64,000 bases of DNA from Gordonia mangrovi (GTDB lineage Bacteria > Actinomycetota > Actinomycetes > Mycobacteriales > Mycobacteriaceae): assembly GCF_024734075.1 (NCBI RefSeq), contig NZ_CP102850.1:992001-1056000 (forward strand), read 5' to 3'. Shown here piece after piece: positions 37,318 to 47,735 of the stretch (the stretch's first letter is position 1; each line of letters opens with the position of its first letter). The notes under the pieces are model-generated. The model searched no databases, had not been told where the DNA came from, and saw nothing but the letters and a program-made list of their open reading frames with translations. The position numbers and the translations under genes are program-made.

Positions 37318-38810
37318 GCGTGCCCCGTCGACGAGAGAACCCACCGCGGCCGCCTGACCACCGGTGTCAGGCGCCGGATTCCGGTGGCGCACTCAGCCCG
37401 GCGTCCTCGTGGAACCGCCGCAGTTCCTCGGCGACCCGGCCGCCGACCCACCCGTTCCCGCTCGTCGGCTCCCTGGGGATGCACCTGCTCCAACATCTCG
37501 GTCACCAAGCGCCGCAACGCGGTCCGGTCGAGGTGATCGGCCTCGCGCAGTGCCGGTTCGACGCGGTCCTTGAGCTTCTCCGGCATCAGCTGAGTCAGTT
37601 GCCGCTGATGGTTGGTGCGATCGGGTTCCCGTTCCGCCGGTGCCGGTTCCGGTTGTCCCCACGGCCCGGGGTGCAGGTAGCGTCCCTTCTCCTCGGCGGG
37701 TTTGTCGTCTTCGACGACGAGCCGGTTGGCGGCCGCCCACGGGTCCTTGCGGGTTCCGGTGACCTGCCAGCACACCTTCACCTTGGGCCTTTCGGTCTTG
37801 ATGGTGAACTCGTTGTCGGTGACCTCGCGCGCCACGATCGCCTGCGCGAACTCGCCGATGACGGTCAGCTGGTAGCGGACATCCTGGTTGAGGGCGTCGA
37901 AGTAGTCCGGCAGCCGGACGCCGGCCTCGCCGTTCTCGTCGGTGCTGACGGTGCCGCTGTACACATTCAGCATGTCGGGACTCTCGACGAACGAGTGCCG
38001 CAGGACCTTGTTGGTCGGGTCGGTCGGGTGGTCGATCTCGAAACCGCCACCGGCTTTGGCGAGGAAGCCGGTGACGCGGACGTGGCCGAGGAACACCCCG
38101 GCGAATCCGGATGGGTTCTCGCCGACGATGCCGCCGGCGGCCGGGTCACGCGAGGTGGACACGCCGCGCACCCCGCCGCCGCGGCCCTGGCCACGCACCC
38201 CGAAGCCGGTGTAGCTGTGGCCTTCGACGCCGTCGCCGAGGACGCTTTCGCCGAAGACACCGGAGCCCGGGTCCTGCGAGAAGTGCAGGCCGAAGGTGCC
38301 GTAGCCCGACCCGGTGGTGACCCCGACGACACCGCTGTTCGATTGGCTCTTGCCGCGCACGCCGACCCCGTTGCTGCCGCGCCCCTCGACCCCGATCGAG
38401 GTGGAGCCGCCGAAGCTCTCCCCCTGCACCCCGAACGTGGCGCCACTGCCGCGCACGCCGCCACCGCGCACACTCGACCCACGCACACCGGTGGCGCTGC
38501 CGACGAAGCCGGTCACCCCGTTGCCGCCGGCGGTGCTGGAACCGAAGACCCCCGACGACGATCCGACATCCTGCTGGAAGGTGACGCCGAGTACGCCGGA
38601 CCCGAACTGGCTGCGGCCGAACACCCCAAGCGTGTCGACGCCGTGCCCTTCGACGGCAGCAGTGCCCGTCGGCGCGTTCTGCACTCCGGACGGGAGAACG
38701 CCACTGGTACCCAAAACTCCTGCCCCGGTGTCGGAGTCGCCCCACACACCGCAGGGCCCGGTGGGCGTCTGCCCACTGTTCGCCGGTTCGAACCCTTCTA
38801 CGCGAGCCAC
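37245..38810 (-). CDS. Glycine-rich GVxG-repeat protein, C-terminal frame probably shifted
   Basis: 521 residues as read from a GTG with AGGAGG five bases upstream. Residues ~20-240 are repeats of the type GVFGESxxGxGVxGxS, expected to form a beta-solenoid; a globular domain follows (FLAKAGGGFEIDHPTDPTNK, RYQLTVIGEFAQAIVARE), then a charged helical tail. The last ~65 residues look non-coding and overlap the convergent hydrolase gene. A neighbouring frame gives a coherent end (GRVAEELRRFHEDAGLSA) and stops at 37367; one base removed near 37440 would yield 480 residues. The domain resembles those in phage-tail or adhesion-like proteins; function unknown. Confidence 0.7.
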   Translation of the reverse strand: MARVEGFEPANSGQTPTGPCGVWGDSDTGAGVLGTSGVLPSGVQNAPTGTAAVEGHGVDTLGVFGRSQFGSGVLGVTFQQDVGSSSGVFGSSTAGGNGVTGFVGSATGVRGSSVRGGGVRGSGATFGVQGESFGGSTSIGVEGRGSNGVGVRGKSQSNSGVVGVTTGSGYGTFGLHFSQDPGSGVFGESVLGDGVEGHSYTGFGVRGQGRGGGVRGVSTSRDPAAGGIVGENPSGFAGVFLGHVRVTGFLAKAGGGFEIDHPTDPTNKVLRHSFVESPDMLNVYSGTVSTDENGEAGVRLPDYFDALNQDVRYQLTVIGEFAQAIVAREVTDNEFTIKTERPKVKVCWQVTGTRKDPWAAANRLVVEDDKPAEEKGRYLHPGPWGQPEPAPAEREPDRTNHQRQLTQLMPEKLKDRVEPALREADHLDRTALRRLVTEMLEQVHPQGADERERVGRRPGRRGTAAVPRGRRAECATGIRRLTPVVRRPRWVLSSTGHAQSRRNSTTAVANSSGAARCAICV

Positions 38811-39007
38811 GAGATCCTCCTCGATCGGCCGTGCGTCACTTCTTCGTTAGGCGTTCAAAACTCTTGCGTGCAAACCTCTTTGCGCTGTTCGCTGTTGCGA
38901 ATCAGATCCTTGTTCCAGGGTGGCACCGACACCGGCGGGTGTGAAGTAGGGCGATCGGTGTACGTCGCTCGGCGTGTTCGGGCTGCCCTGCACCGTACGG
39001 TCGTCGG

Positions 39008-40525
39008 TCAGCCGTCGACCCGCTGCCAGATCTGCCACTGCGACGCACCGAAGCTGTTCTCGTAGGGCCATTCCTCGACGAGTTCGTAGCGGTCCGACGC
39101 GTCGAGCATCTCGGCGAGTCGCAGGTCGAGGTCCGCGGTCGGGCCGTAGCGCAGCACGACGGCATCGAAGTAGCCGTCACCGATCGCCGCCGCGTACGCG
39201 GGCAGCCCGGTCAGGGTGGCGCCCTGCGGATCGGAGTACTCGAAGTAGGAGGTCCCGATCCACTGGTAGGGCTCGGTGACATCGCGCAGGTAATAACGCG
39301 GCACCTCGTGTTCCTCGACCAGGTAGCGTCCCGAGTCCGGCCGGACCATCGCGCGCAACGTCGAGACGACCTCTGCGCTGTCGGGCCACTCATGAAACTT
39401 GTGGGCCGACTGCGCCATCCCGGTCCACACCAGCCCGATGCAGAGTGCGGCCACTACCCCGACCCGCCACCACGAGCGGGTGCGCAGCAGACTGATCAGC
39501 GCCACGCCCGCCAGCGGCGCCGCGAACCACAGCCCGAAACCCACGTGCTTGTGCAGCGACTGCGTGGTCTGCGTGAGGATCTGGTTGACCGGTGCCGCCA
39601 CTCCGGCCGCCAGCAGCACCCCCGCCAGCAGGATGCGCAGCCGTCGCGGGGTGGTGTCGAGCGGGATCGGTGAGGTCGTGCGGCAGTATCTGATCGCCCC
39701 CGCAGCGGCGATCAGCAGCGCGAGGCCCACATAGGCTGCGGCATCCGACGCCACGTCCCACCGGGTGTCGCCGCCCGGATCGCGATGCAGGGTGGTGGAG
39801 TAGATCCCGTCCCACAGGTGCGGCGCCGCGGCCAGAAACGCCCCCGACAGCACGGCGACCAGACCGGTCACCGCCGCCGCGTGAATGAGAGCCGCGCGGC
39901 GGCCACGGTCGCGGGCCACCGCGATGGCCGACACCGCGATCACCGCCGGCACATAGAGCACCAAGGCGTACTTCGTGAAGATCGCCAGCACCAGGACAGG
40001 CGGCATGAACACCAGCGCAGGGATCGTCGAGGTGGACCATCGCACCCCGATCCACACGGCGAGCGCCACCAGCAGCAGCGCAGCCGCGTCATAGGTGGCC
40101 AGGCGACCGGTCACCAGGGTCGGTTCGGCCACCGCGAACACGAACGCGGCGCCGACCGCCACAGCGGGATCGAACAAGCGGCGGGCGACCAGGTAGAGCA
40201 GCACGGTACTCGCCAGCGCACACATCAGCGACAACGCCCGCGCGGCCTCGAGGCCCCCGACGCCGTCGGCCAGCGCTGCGGCCACCGGATACAGGAACGG
40301 CGCACCGGAGAAGTAGCTCGGGTAGTCGTCGTAGGTCGGTGTGCCGTGCAGCCACAGCGCCAGCACCCGATGTCCGGCGAACACATAGGTCGCCTCGTCC
40401 TGGAATGCCGAGTTCGACAGCCGCACCGTCAGGACGGCCTGCACTACCAGGACACCCGCCAGGACTGCACCGGTCACTCGGCCGGCGCCCTCCGCTGCTC
40501 GCTGCATCGTCGGCCATTGAATCAC
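39008..40525 (-). CDS. GT39-like polytopic membrane glycosyltransferase
   Basis: 505 residues with ~10-12 membrane helices. Near the N-terminus, SAFQDEATYVFAGHRV carries the Asp-Glu pair of the first extracytoplasmic loop typical of PMT/ArnT-type (GT39/GT83) polyprenyl-sugar transferases. The C-terminal ~110 residues are soluble and outside the membrane. It would move a sugar from a polyprenyl carrier onto an acceptor outside the cell. The start may be the ATG at 40507. It is isolated from the main polysaccharide cluster. Confidence 0.8.
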   Translation of the reverse strand: MIQWPTMQRAAEGAGRVTGAVLAGVLVVQAVLTVRLSNSAFQDEATYVFAGHRVLALWLHGTPTYDDYPSYFSGAPFLYPVAAALADGVGGLEAARALSLMCALASTVLLYLVARRLFDPAVAVGAAFVFAVAEPTLVTGRLATYDAAALLLVALAVWIGVRWSTSTIPALVFMPPVLVLAIFTKYALVLYVPAVIAVSAIAVARDRGRRAALIHAAAVTGLVAVLSGAFLAAAPHLWDGIYSTTLHRDPGGDTRWDVASDAAAYVGLALLIAAAGAIRYCRTTSPIPLDTTPRRLRILLAGVLLAAGVAAPVNQILTQTTQSLHKHVGFGLWFAAPLAGVALISLLRTRSWWRVGVVAALCIGLVWTGMAQSAHKFHEWPDSAEVVSTLRAMVRPDSGRYLVEEHEVPRYYLRDVTEPYQWIGTSYFEYSDPQGATLTGLPAYAAAIGDGYFDAVVLRYGPTADLDLRLAEMLDASDRYELVEEWPYENSFGASQWQIWQRVDG

Positions 40526-40569
40526 CCGGGTCGGCTGCGCGGCGCCACCGGCAGCTCACCCTCGCGCGG

Positions 40570-41060
40570 TCACCGACGCTTGGGACGTCCTCGCCGAGCA
40601 CTCTTGCCAGGGACCTTCCCGGCCGCTTCGCGTGCCGCCCGCTTGGCCGCCGCCTTCTCCCGGGCCGACCGTTTCGGCACCTCGTCGGTACGGCCCCGCG
40701 ACGACGTCGCCTTGCGGCCACGCACGATGCCGACGAACTCATCGGCGAGATCGGTGGTCGGCTGCGGCCACAGCAGCCCCACCGTCGAGGTCGGAGCGTC
40801 GGTCACCGGACGATGCACCAGATCCTTGCGGTGATGCAGCCGCGCCAACGACTGCGGCACCAACAGCACCCCGATCCCGGCGGCGACGAGTTCGATGGCG
40901 TCGCCGGTGGTCTCCGGTCGATGGCTCACGGCCGACCCCGGACGCTCGGGCACCGTCAACGGTTCGTCGGACGGCCACAGCACTAGATCGATTCTGTATC
41001 GGGAACGGTCACGCAGCGGCGTCGACGGGTCCGGTCGGAGAGGGCTGAGGACCGAAACGC
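40570..41060 (-). pseudogene. 5'-truncated LysR-type regulator
   Basis: Only the last part of the effector-binding domain is left: TTGDAIELVAAGIGVLLVPQ, then LARLHHRKDLVHRPVTDA and EFVGIVRGRKATSSRGRT, with an Ala/Arg/Lys-rich tail (REKAAAKRAAREAAGK). The N-terminal HTH and first lobe are gone; upstream sequence has no LysR character. It sits at the border of a DNA region with different base use (41.2-42.0 kb), suggesting that insertion or deletion removed the 5' part. Confidence 0.75.
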
Positions 41061-41263
41061 AGTCTATCGAGGCGATGGTTCGACACCTGCGAGTGCCGCC
41101 TCCGAAGGAGCCCAAACCGGTTGCCTCGATAGATCGAGGTTGGCGGAGGTAACGGTGGTAACCGACGGCCTTGTTTTGTCACCCAATTGGAGTAATTCCG
41201 GGTTGTGCTCGAGGACTTGCAGCGAACTACCGATAGGGTGCTACTAAAGCGAAGGGAATTGCC

Positions 41264-41626
41264 ATGTTTGAATCGATCGAAGCGTATCGAGAAAGCGAAA
41301 TATCTGAACTCAATGACCTGATTAAAATTGGCGTCGAGAGTGACCACGCAATCGCCAAGAACTATCCGGACATGATTCGGCGCCTGCGTCTCCTCAACCA
41401 TTTCTCTCGCGATCTATCCGGTCTAGTCGAACACGTGCAGGGAATTGCGAATCGAAACGCTGTTGCCGACTGGGCTCGCGCGGCGGGGAGCTCGACGATG
41501 TCAGAATTACCCTGGTCTAAGGTCTCGGATGCATGTTCGGAAATTCTCGCGGAACCGCCTATCTACAAACGTGACTGGACCTTGGGGCCGGTTGTGCGCA
41601 ATTTCGAGGGAGCGCTCGATACATAG
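41264..41626 (+). CDS. Hypothetical protein, first gene of a two-gene unit
   Basis: 120 residues, mostly charged and helical (YRESEISELNDLIKIGVES, YPDMIRRLRLLNHFSRDLSG). AAGGGA lies about seven bases before the ATG. Codon use is AT-richer than the neighbours, which suggests transfer. The stop TAG directly abuts the ATG of the next gene. No family is recognised. A toxin-immunity or antitoxin-like pair is conceivable, but nothing in the sequence proves it. Confidence 0.6.
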   Translation: MFESIEAYRESEISELNDLIKIGVESDHAIAKNYPDMIRRLRLLNHFSRDLSGLVEHVQGIANRNAVADWARAAGSSTMSELPWSKVSDACSEILAEPPIYKRDWTLGPVVRNFEGALDT

Positions 41627-41959
41627 ATGGACATTGGCACAGTAGTGTCCAATTTCTACTTCGAGAACGAAGACACAGTAGATGCGGGTAAATTACTCTA
41701 CGGGGCGACCGTTATATTTCGAGTCGCTGCCGAGTCCAAATTCGAAGCCGGCCAGTGGCCACAGGGGACCCGTCTCGTCGACATGACCAATGCGCTGATG
41801 AGTAGAGAAGACTTCGAACTTGAGATGCTGCCTCGCTCGCTCACCTACTATGGTGATGTCGGGCTTGCAGTCATCGCGTCGTTGGGAGCCGATGACGACG
41901 CCATGCGCCGTGCGCTCGAGAACTCGGCCCAAGACGGATATTTTGCGCTGGATAATTGA
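41627..41959 (+). CDS. Hypothetical protein, second gene of a two-gene unit
   Basis: 110 residues, acidic, with mixed alpha/beta character (GTVVSNFYFENEDTVDAGKL, then DVGLAVIASLGADDDAMRRAL). It starts with no gap after its neighbour's stop, so the two are co-translated. Composition is unusual for the window. I do not recognise it. A mobile-element region begins immediately downstream. Confidence 0.6.
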   Translation: MDIGTVVSNFYFENEDTVDAGKLLYGATVIFRVAAESKFEAGQWPQGTRLVDMTNALMSREDFELEMLPRSLTYYGDVGLAVIASLGADDDAMRRALENSAQDGYFALDN

Positions 41960-42045
41960 CCGGCATTCGAGCCACGTTCACACACGGTGACCACACCCAG
42001 AGGACTTTCAGTGTGTTGTGCCGTGAATGGAACATGAAGTGCAGG

Positions 42046-42062
42046 CCTGAGTTGGACCTCCT
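42046..42062 (+). repeat. 17-bp direct repeat, left copy
   Basis: CCTGAGTTGGACCTCCT is identical to 42712-42728. The two copies bracket the IS1380 N-terminal remnant. Confidence 0.7.
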
Positions 42063-42194
42063 TCTCAGCCTCGATCCACCGATTCGTATGCGGTCTGGCG
42101 GTGTCGGGTAGACGAAATGCCCTGTCTGGGTGACAGTATGGGACTTGTCTAAGGTTCCGCACTCATAACACAGAAGGGCATCTCGTAGTCGCGG

Positions 42195-42711
42195 TTGTCG
42201 CACAGTCATCCGGTCAGGTCTGCATCCTGCGATGATCCAAATTTGGGTGCGGTCGGGCTGCTACCGGTGATGCGGTTGGCCGAGCGGGTTGGGCTCTCGG
42301 AACTGGCTGGTGAGCGTCTGACGGCGCCGACCGACAAGGGCGCCAACCCAGACCGGAAGGTGTTTTCGTCTGGTCGCCGGGATGGTGGCCGGTGCCGACA
42401 GTATCGATGACATGAACCTGTTGCGGCATGGGGCGATGGGGCGGGTGTTCGACCATCCGTATGCCCCGTCAACGTTGGGATCGTTCCTGCGCGAGTTCCG
42501 GTTCGGGCATGTCCGCCAGATGGATGCGATCGCGACCCGACTGTTGGCCGGTCTGGCGGCCCGCACGCCGGTGCTGGCCGGGGTCGACGGGCCGGTGATG
42601 GTCGACATCGACGACTCGATCATCGAAGTACATGGTCCGGCCAAACAAGGTGCCGGGTTCGGCTACACCCGGGTGCGCGGGTTGAACTCGGCGATCACCA
42701 CCCTCACCTGC
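42195..42711 (+). pseudogene. IS1380-family transposase, N-terminal part
   Basis: From a TTG start: GAVGLLPVMRLAERVGLSEL, then a frameshift near 42365, then AGADSIDDMNLLRHGAMGRVF, LGSFLREFRFGHVRQMDAI, GVDGPVMVDIDDSIIEVHG and GFGYTRVRGLNSAITTL. This is the first ~180 residues of a DDE transposase (VDIDDSI carries an active-site Asp). Homology stops at 42711 where a 17-bp repeat begins. The C-terminal half lies beyond the ISL3 element at 45940, and ~130-150 middle residues are missing. Confidence 0.85.
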
Positions 42712-42728
42712 CCTGAGTTGGACCTCCT
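42712..42728 (+). repeat. 17-bp direct repeat, right copy
   Basis: Identical to 42046-42062. It lies exactly where IS1380 transposase homology ends; 76 bases of unassigned sequence separate it from the ISL3 end at 42805. Confidence 0.7.
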
Positions 42729-42817
42729 GACAGATTTTTCGGCGCTCGGTGGATCATCAGTGCTGGTCAGCGGATTTCCGACTTTGGATTTCGAGCACTA
42801 AATCGGCTCTTCCTGAT

Positions 42818-42868
42818 TCAGAGTGCGTCCAGGTGTTCTGCGAGTTGTCCGGAGTGGATCAGTGACCG
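42818..42868 (-). pseudogene. ISL3 transposase, 3' exon (last 16 codons)
   Basis: Reads RSLIHSGQLAEHLDAL and TGA. This is the C-terminus that follows NHYIL in this transposase family; the group II intron separates the two parts. On its own it has no start. See the 5' exon at 45027-45778. Confidence 0.85.
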
Positions 42869-45026
<2,158 letters not shown>

Positions 45027-45778
45027 CAAGATGTAGTGGTTGAGGTTGCGGAATCCGAGCGCGATCCCGCGGAGGTGTTCGAGGCGGCCGTTGATCGCTT
45101 CCACCGGTCCGTTGGAGGCGCCGGTGTCGAAGCAGGCCAGGATCTCGGCACGTCGCGCCCACAATGATCGGCCGAGTTGCGCCAACTCGGCCAGACCGGC
45201 CGGCAGGCCGGTGTGGATGCGTTTGAGCAGCTTGTACATCGCGATCTTGCCGTCGCGGCGGTTGTCCTGGTCGTAGGCGTCGATGAGCTCCTGGTAGATC
45301 GTGTAGGTCATCGATACGGCCAGGTGCTCGTCATGCGCGTCGAGACCGGCCTTGTTCCAGCCGAGCCCGACCGAGGCGGCCACGGCCTTCACGCTCATCT
45401 TGTCGCAGATCATCCGCCGCATGATCCAGGTAGCGGTGCGTAGGGTGACCTGCGACCGCGGCGCCACGATCGCACTCACATCCGCACGAAAGATCGAGGT
45501 CGAGCAGTCGGTGGCGGTGCACGTGTAGCGCCCGTGTAGCGCGGGATCTTCAGGTGCAGCCGGGTCGGATGCCCGACGATCGGCAGATCAGCGACCTCAC
45601 GGTCCACGTGATCACGCAGCCGGCCCGACTGGCCGCAGCCCGGGCAGGCGTCCTTCGGTGCCAGGACCTGGCAGAACAGGTGCGTACAGTCCTCGGCATC
45701 CACCGCGGCGTCGGTGATCGACACCCCCAACTCGATGGTGCGGCAAATCGTGTCGGCAATCGCGCTACGCTGCGTCAT
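45027..45778 (-). pseudogene. ISL3 transposase, 5' exon with frameshift and internal deletion
   Basis: It opens TQRSAIADTICRTIELGVSI with the CPGCGQSGRLRDH zinc region. At ~45520-45540, CGCTACACG occurs twice because of an 11-base duplication, shifting the frame; the protein resumes as CSTSIFRADVSAIVAPRSQV. After VGLGWNKA it jumps to LDAHDEHLAVSMTYTIYQEL, so ~200 central residues with catalytic acids are deleted in frame. It ends GRLEHLRGIALGFRNLNHYIL at the intron. Exons minus the 11 bases are 792 bases, exactly 264 codons. Transposase activity is not expected. Confidence 0.85.
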
Positions 45779-45939
45779 GGGTCCTGTCTGGTGTGCTGGT
45801 GGTTGTGTAGGAGCTTTCACCCTTACACCGCAGGACCCACCTACATCTCCAGGCACACCGCCCACATCACGCGATCTTCCTCACCCCACATCTTGTGGTC
45901 GATAGAACCTGTTCCACGCACCGTCAATCGGGAAGAGCC

Positions 45940-46495
45940 CATTTACGACGCCGACACCGAGCAATGGGTCTCGCGTGCCGAGGTCGCCGAGATCGACTTC
46001 ACTGCGTTCACCTCCAAAGCCACAGCCCTGCAGATCCCCGGACGGCTGGTCCTACGCCGCATCCCCGACCTCCAGCCGCAGGGCAACGGCCTGTTCCAGG
46101 TGTGGCGGTTTCATGCGTTCTTCACCACCAGCGACCTCGACACCGTGAGCGCCGACAAAACCCACCGCGGACACGCGATCATCGAGCAGGTCCACGCCGA
46201 CCTCAAAGCCTCCGCACTGGCCCCTCTGCCGTCGGGGACGTTCAACGCCAACGCCGCCGCCTGGCTGGTGTGTGCAGTGATCGCGTTCAACCTCACCCGC
46301 GCCGCCGCCTGCCTCAGCGGCACACGCCTGGCCAAAGCCACCACACCCACCATCAGACGAACCCTTATCTGTATCCCAGCCCGTATCGCGTCCTCCGCCC
46401 GACGCATCAGCCTGCACCTACCGGCCAGGTGGCCATGGGAACACGAATGGAACCTGTTGTTCAACAACATGATCGGCCGACGACAGCCAGCCTGA
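45940..46495 (+). pseudogene. IS1380-family transposase, C-terminal part
   Basis: Directly after the ISL3 end: YDADTEQWVSRAEVAEIDFT, GRLVLRRIPDLQPQGNGLFQ, WRFHAFFTTSD, the GHAIIEQVHADLK active-site region with the last Glu, LAPLPSGTFNANAAAWLVCA and the family end HLPARWPWEHEWNLLFNNM. It is the second half of the transposase begun at 42195; the two halves together lack the middle part. The frame is open upstream only because it runs through the ISL3 end. Confidence 0.85.
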
Positions 46496-46738
46496 CCCCT
46501 AACCGCCCCGGCCCACCAACCCCGAACCCGAAATCCAGTGAAACACGCCGAAATCAGAGATCGGCGACTCAACCACGCCCACCACCCGATTCAACGACGT
46601 CAACACAATTCACGACACCCGACACCAGACCTGGTGAACCGGGCTGTCGCCAGAAAGAATGAATCTAAGCGCTGTGGTCAGCCACGTGAATCAGCCAAAG
46701 ATAGGCTGAAGACTCCGATCCAAACGAAAGGTGCAGAC
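46496..46738. other. Former IS1380 end and promoter region of the vWA operon
   Basis: 243 bases. The first part (GAAACACGCCGAAATCAG near 46540) looks like the non-coding end of IS1380; the inverted terminal repeat could not be fixed. The rest probably holds the promoter for the zinc-ribbon and vWA genes. Confidence 0.4.
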
Positions 46739-46894
46739 GTGGCTCCGAAATGCCCCCACTGCAACGTGGGAATGTCCCTCTACGCGAAGGTTCAAAAGGC
46801 TGACGGGCCGTACGGTCGATACCGCTGTCCCACCCAGCATTGTCCTCGCTGCAACGGTCGCTGCACCGAGGCCCGCGGTCAGACAATCAGCTGA
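46739..46894 (+). CDS. 51-aa zinc-ribbon protein
   Basis: From a GTG with AAAGG eight bases upstream: APKCPHCNVGMSLYAKVQK, YGRYRCPTQHCPRCNGRC. Six to seven cysteines as CxxC pairs suggest one or two zinc sites. A longer frame starting at 46538 runs through IS debris and is rejected. It is the first gene of the vWA-phosphatase-kinase cluster and mirrors the second small ribbon gene at its end (52900). Zinc ribbons are known companions of TerY-P kinases. A 32-base palindrome covers its stop codon. Confidence 0.65.
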   Translation: MAPKCPHCNVGMSLYAKVQKADGPYGRYRCPTQHCPRCNGRCTEARGQTIS

Positions 46895-46906
46895 TCGTCT
46901 GACCGC
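46875..46906. terminator. 32-bp near-perfect palindrome over the stop of the zinc-ribbon gene
   Basis: Outer arms GCGGTCAGAC / GTCTGACCGC enclose the self-complementary ATCAGCTGAT with a single mismatched pair. The stop TGA lies within it. No T-run follows, so it is either an attenuator separating the ribbon gene from the vWA operon or an operator for a dimeric repressor. Confidence 0.5.
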
Positions 46907-47018
46907 GTGGCCGCGCCGGGACGCGTCTTCACTCACCGATGATCGGCCGCCAAGGACCGATCGCCGGCGCGGGCCCGACCCCACCAGAGTCACCCCTCTA
47001 CCCACGGAGCACTCAGTC

Positions 47019-47735
47019 ATGGTTCAACAACTGAACACCTGCCCCTTTTACCTGGTCTTCGACGTCTCCTGGTCCATGAAGACGGTCATGCCCGCCCTCA
47101 ATGACTGCCTGCGCACATTGAAGAACGAAATCTGCGCGGACCCGCTGCTCGCTGACGTCGCCCGCGTCTCGCTTATCACCTTTTCCGACAAGGCCAACGT
47201 CAAGATTCCGATGACGAATCTCGTCTACGACAACACTATTGGTGAGGCCGATTTCCTCAGCTGCGAAGGCGGAACCTCCTTCGCGGCAGCATTCACCGCG
47301 CTCAAGAATCAGATCGAGGCAGACGTCCAGGCAATCAAGGCGGAGAAGCCTAACGACAGCGTTCAACGCCCACTGGTGTTTTTCGTGACCGACGGCGATC
47401 CCCTCTCCGACAGCGAGGCCGCTTGGAGGGCGGCGTTCGACGCCCTCACCTCGGCACCGATATACCCGAACATCGTCCCGCTGGGATTTGGCGATGTTCT
47501 CGAAGAGAACCTGGCAAGCATCGTATGGCCCAAGAAGCGCAGCGAGACATTCTACTTCATTGCTAAAAACGGAGTTGGAACCCCTGAGGCGATGAAGGCG
47601 ATCGGCCAGGTCGTGGCACAATCGGTCGTGAGTACCGGCTCCAGTGTCCGCGATGGTGCGCCTGAGGTCATAATCGATGATGCCGGCACCCAAGGAGCCC
47701 TCAAGAAGGGCTTCGTTGCGGACACGGTGGCATGA
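47019..47735 (+). CDS. vWA domain protein, TerY-like
   Basis: 238 residues, almost entirely one von Willebrand A domain. The metal site is complete: FDVSWSM (Asp15, Ser17, Ser19), the GGTSF threonine loop and VTDGDP. TerY-type proteins are cytoplasmic vWA proteins found with a PP2C phosphatase and a kinase in the TerY-P triad, known from comparative genomics and linked to phosphorylation-controlled stress responses. The following gene overlaps by four bases (ATGA), so the pair is coupled. The start at 47019 fits MVQQLNTCPFYLVFD, the family opening; the frame extends upstream without coding character. Confidence 0.88.
   Translation: MVQQLNTCPFYLVFDVSWSMKTVMPALNDCLRTLKNEICADPLLADVARVSLITFSDKANVKIPMTNLVYDNTIGEADFLSCEGGTSFAAAFTALKNQIEADVQAIKAEKPNDSVQRPLVFFVTDGDPLSDSEAAWRAAFDALTSAPIYPNIVPLGFGDVLEENLASIVWPKKRSETFYFIAKNGVGTPEAMKAIGQVVAQSVVSTGSSVRDGAPEVIIDDAGTQGALKKGFVADTVA

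Noticed and set aside
46538..46738. Upstream extension of the 51-aa zinc ribbon to 118 residues
   Set aside because: The extra 67 residues derive from the non-coding end of IS1380 and lack protein character; the GTG at 46739 has a ribosome site.
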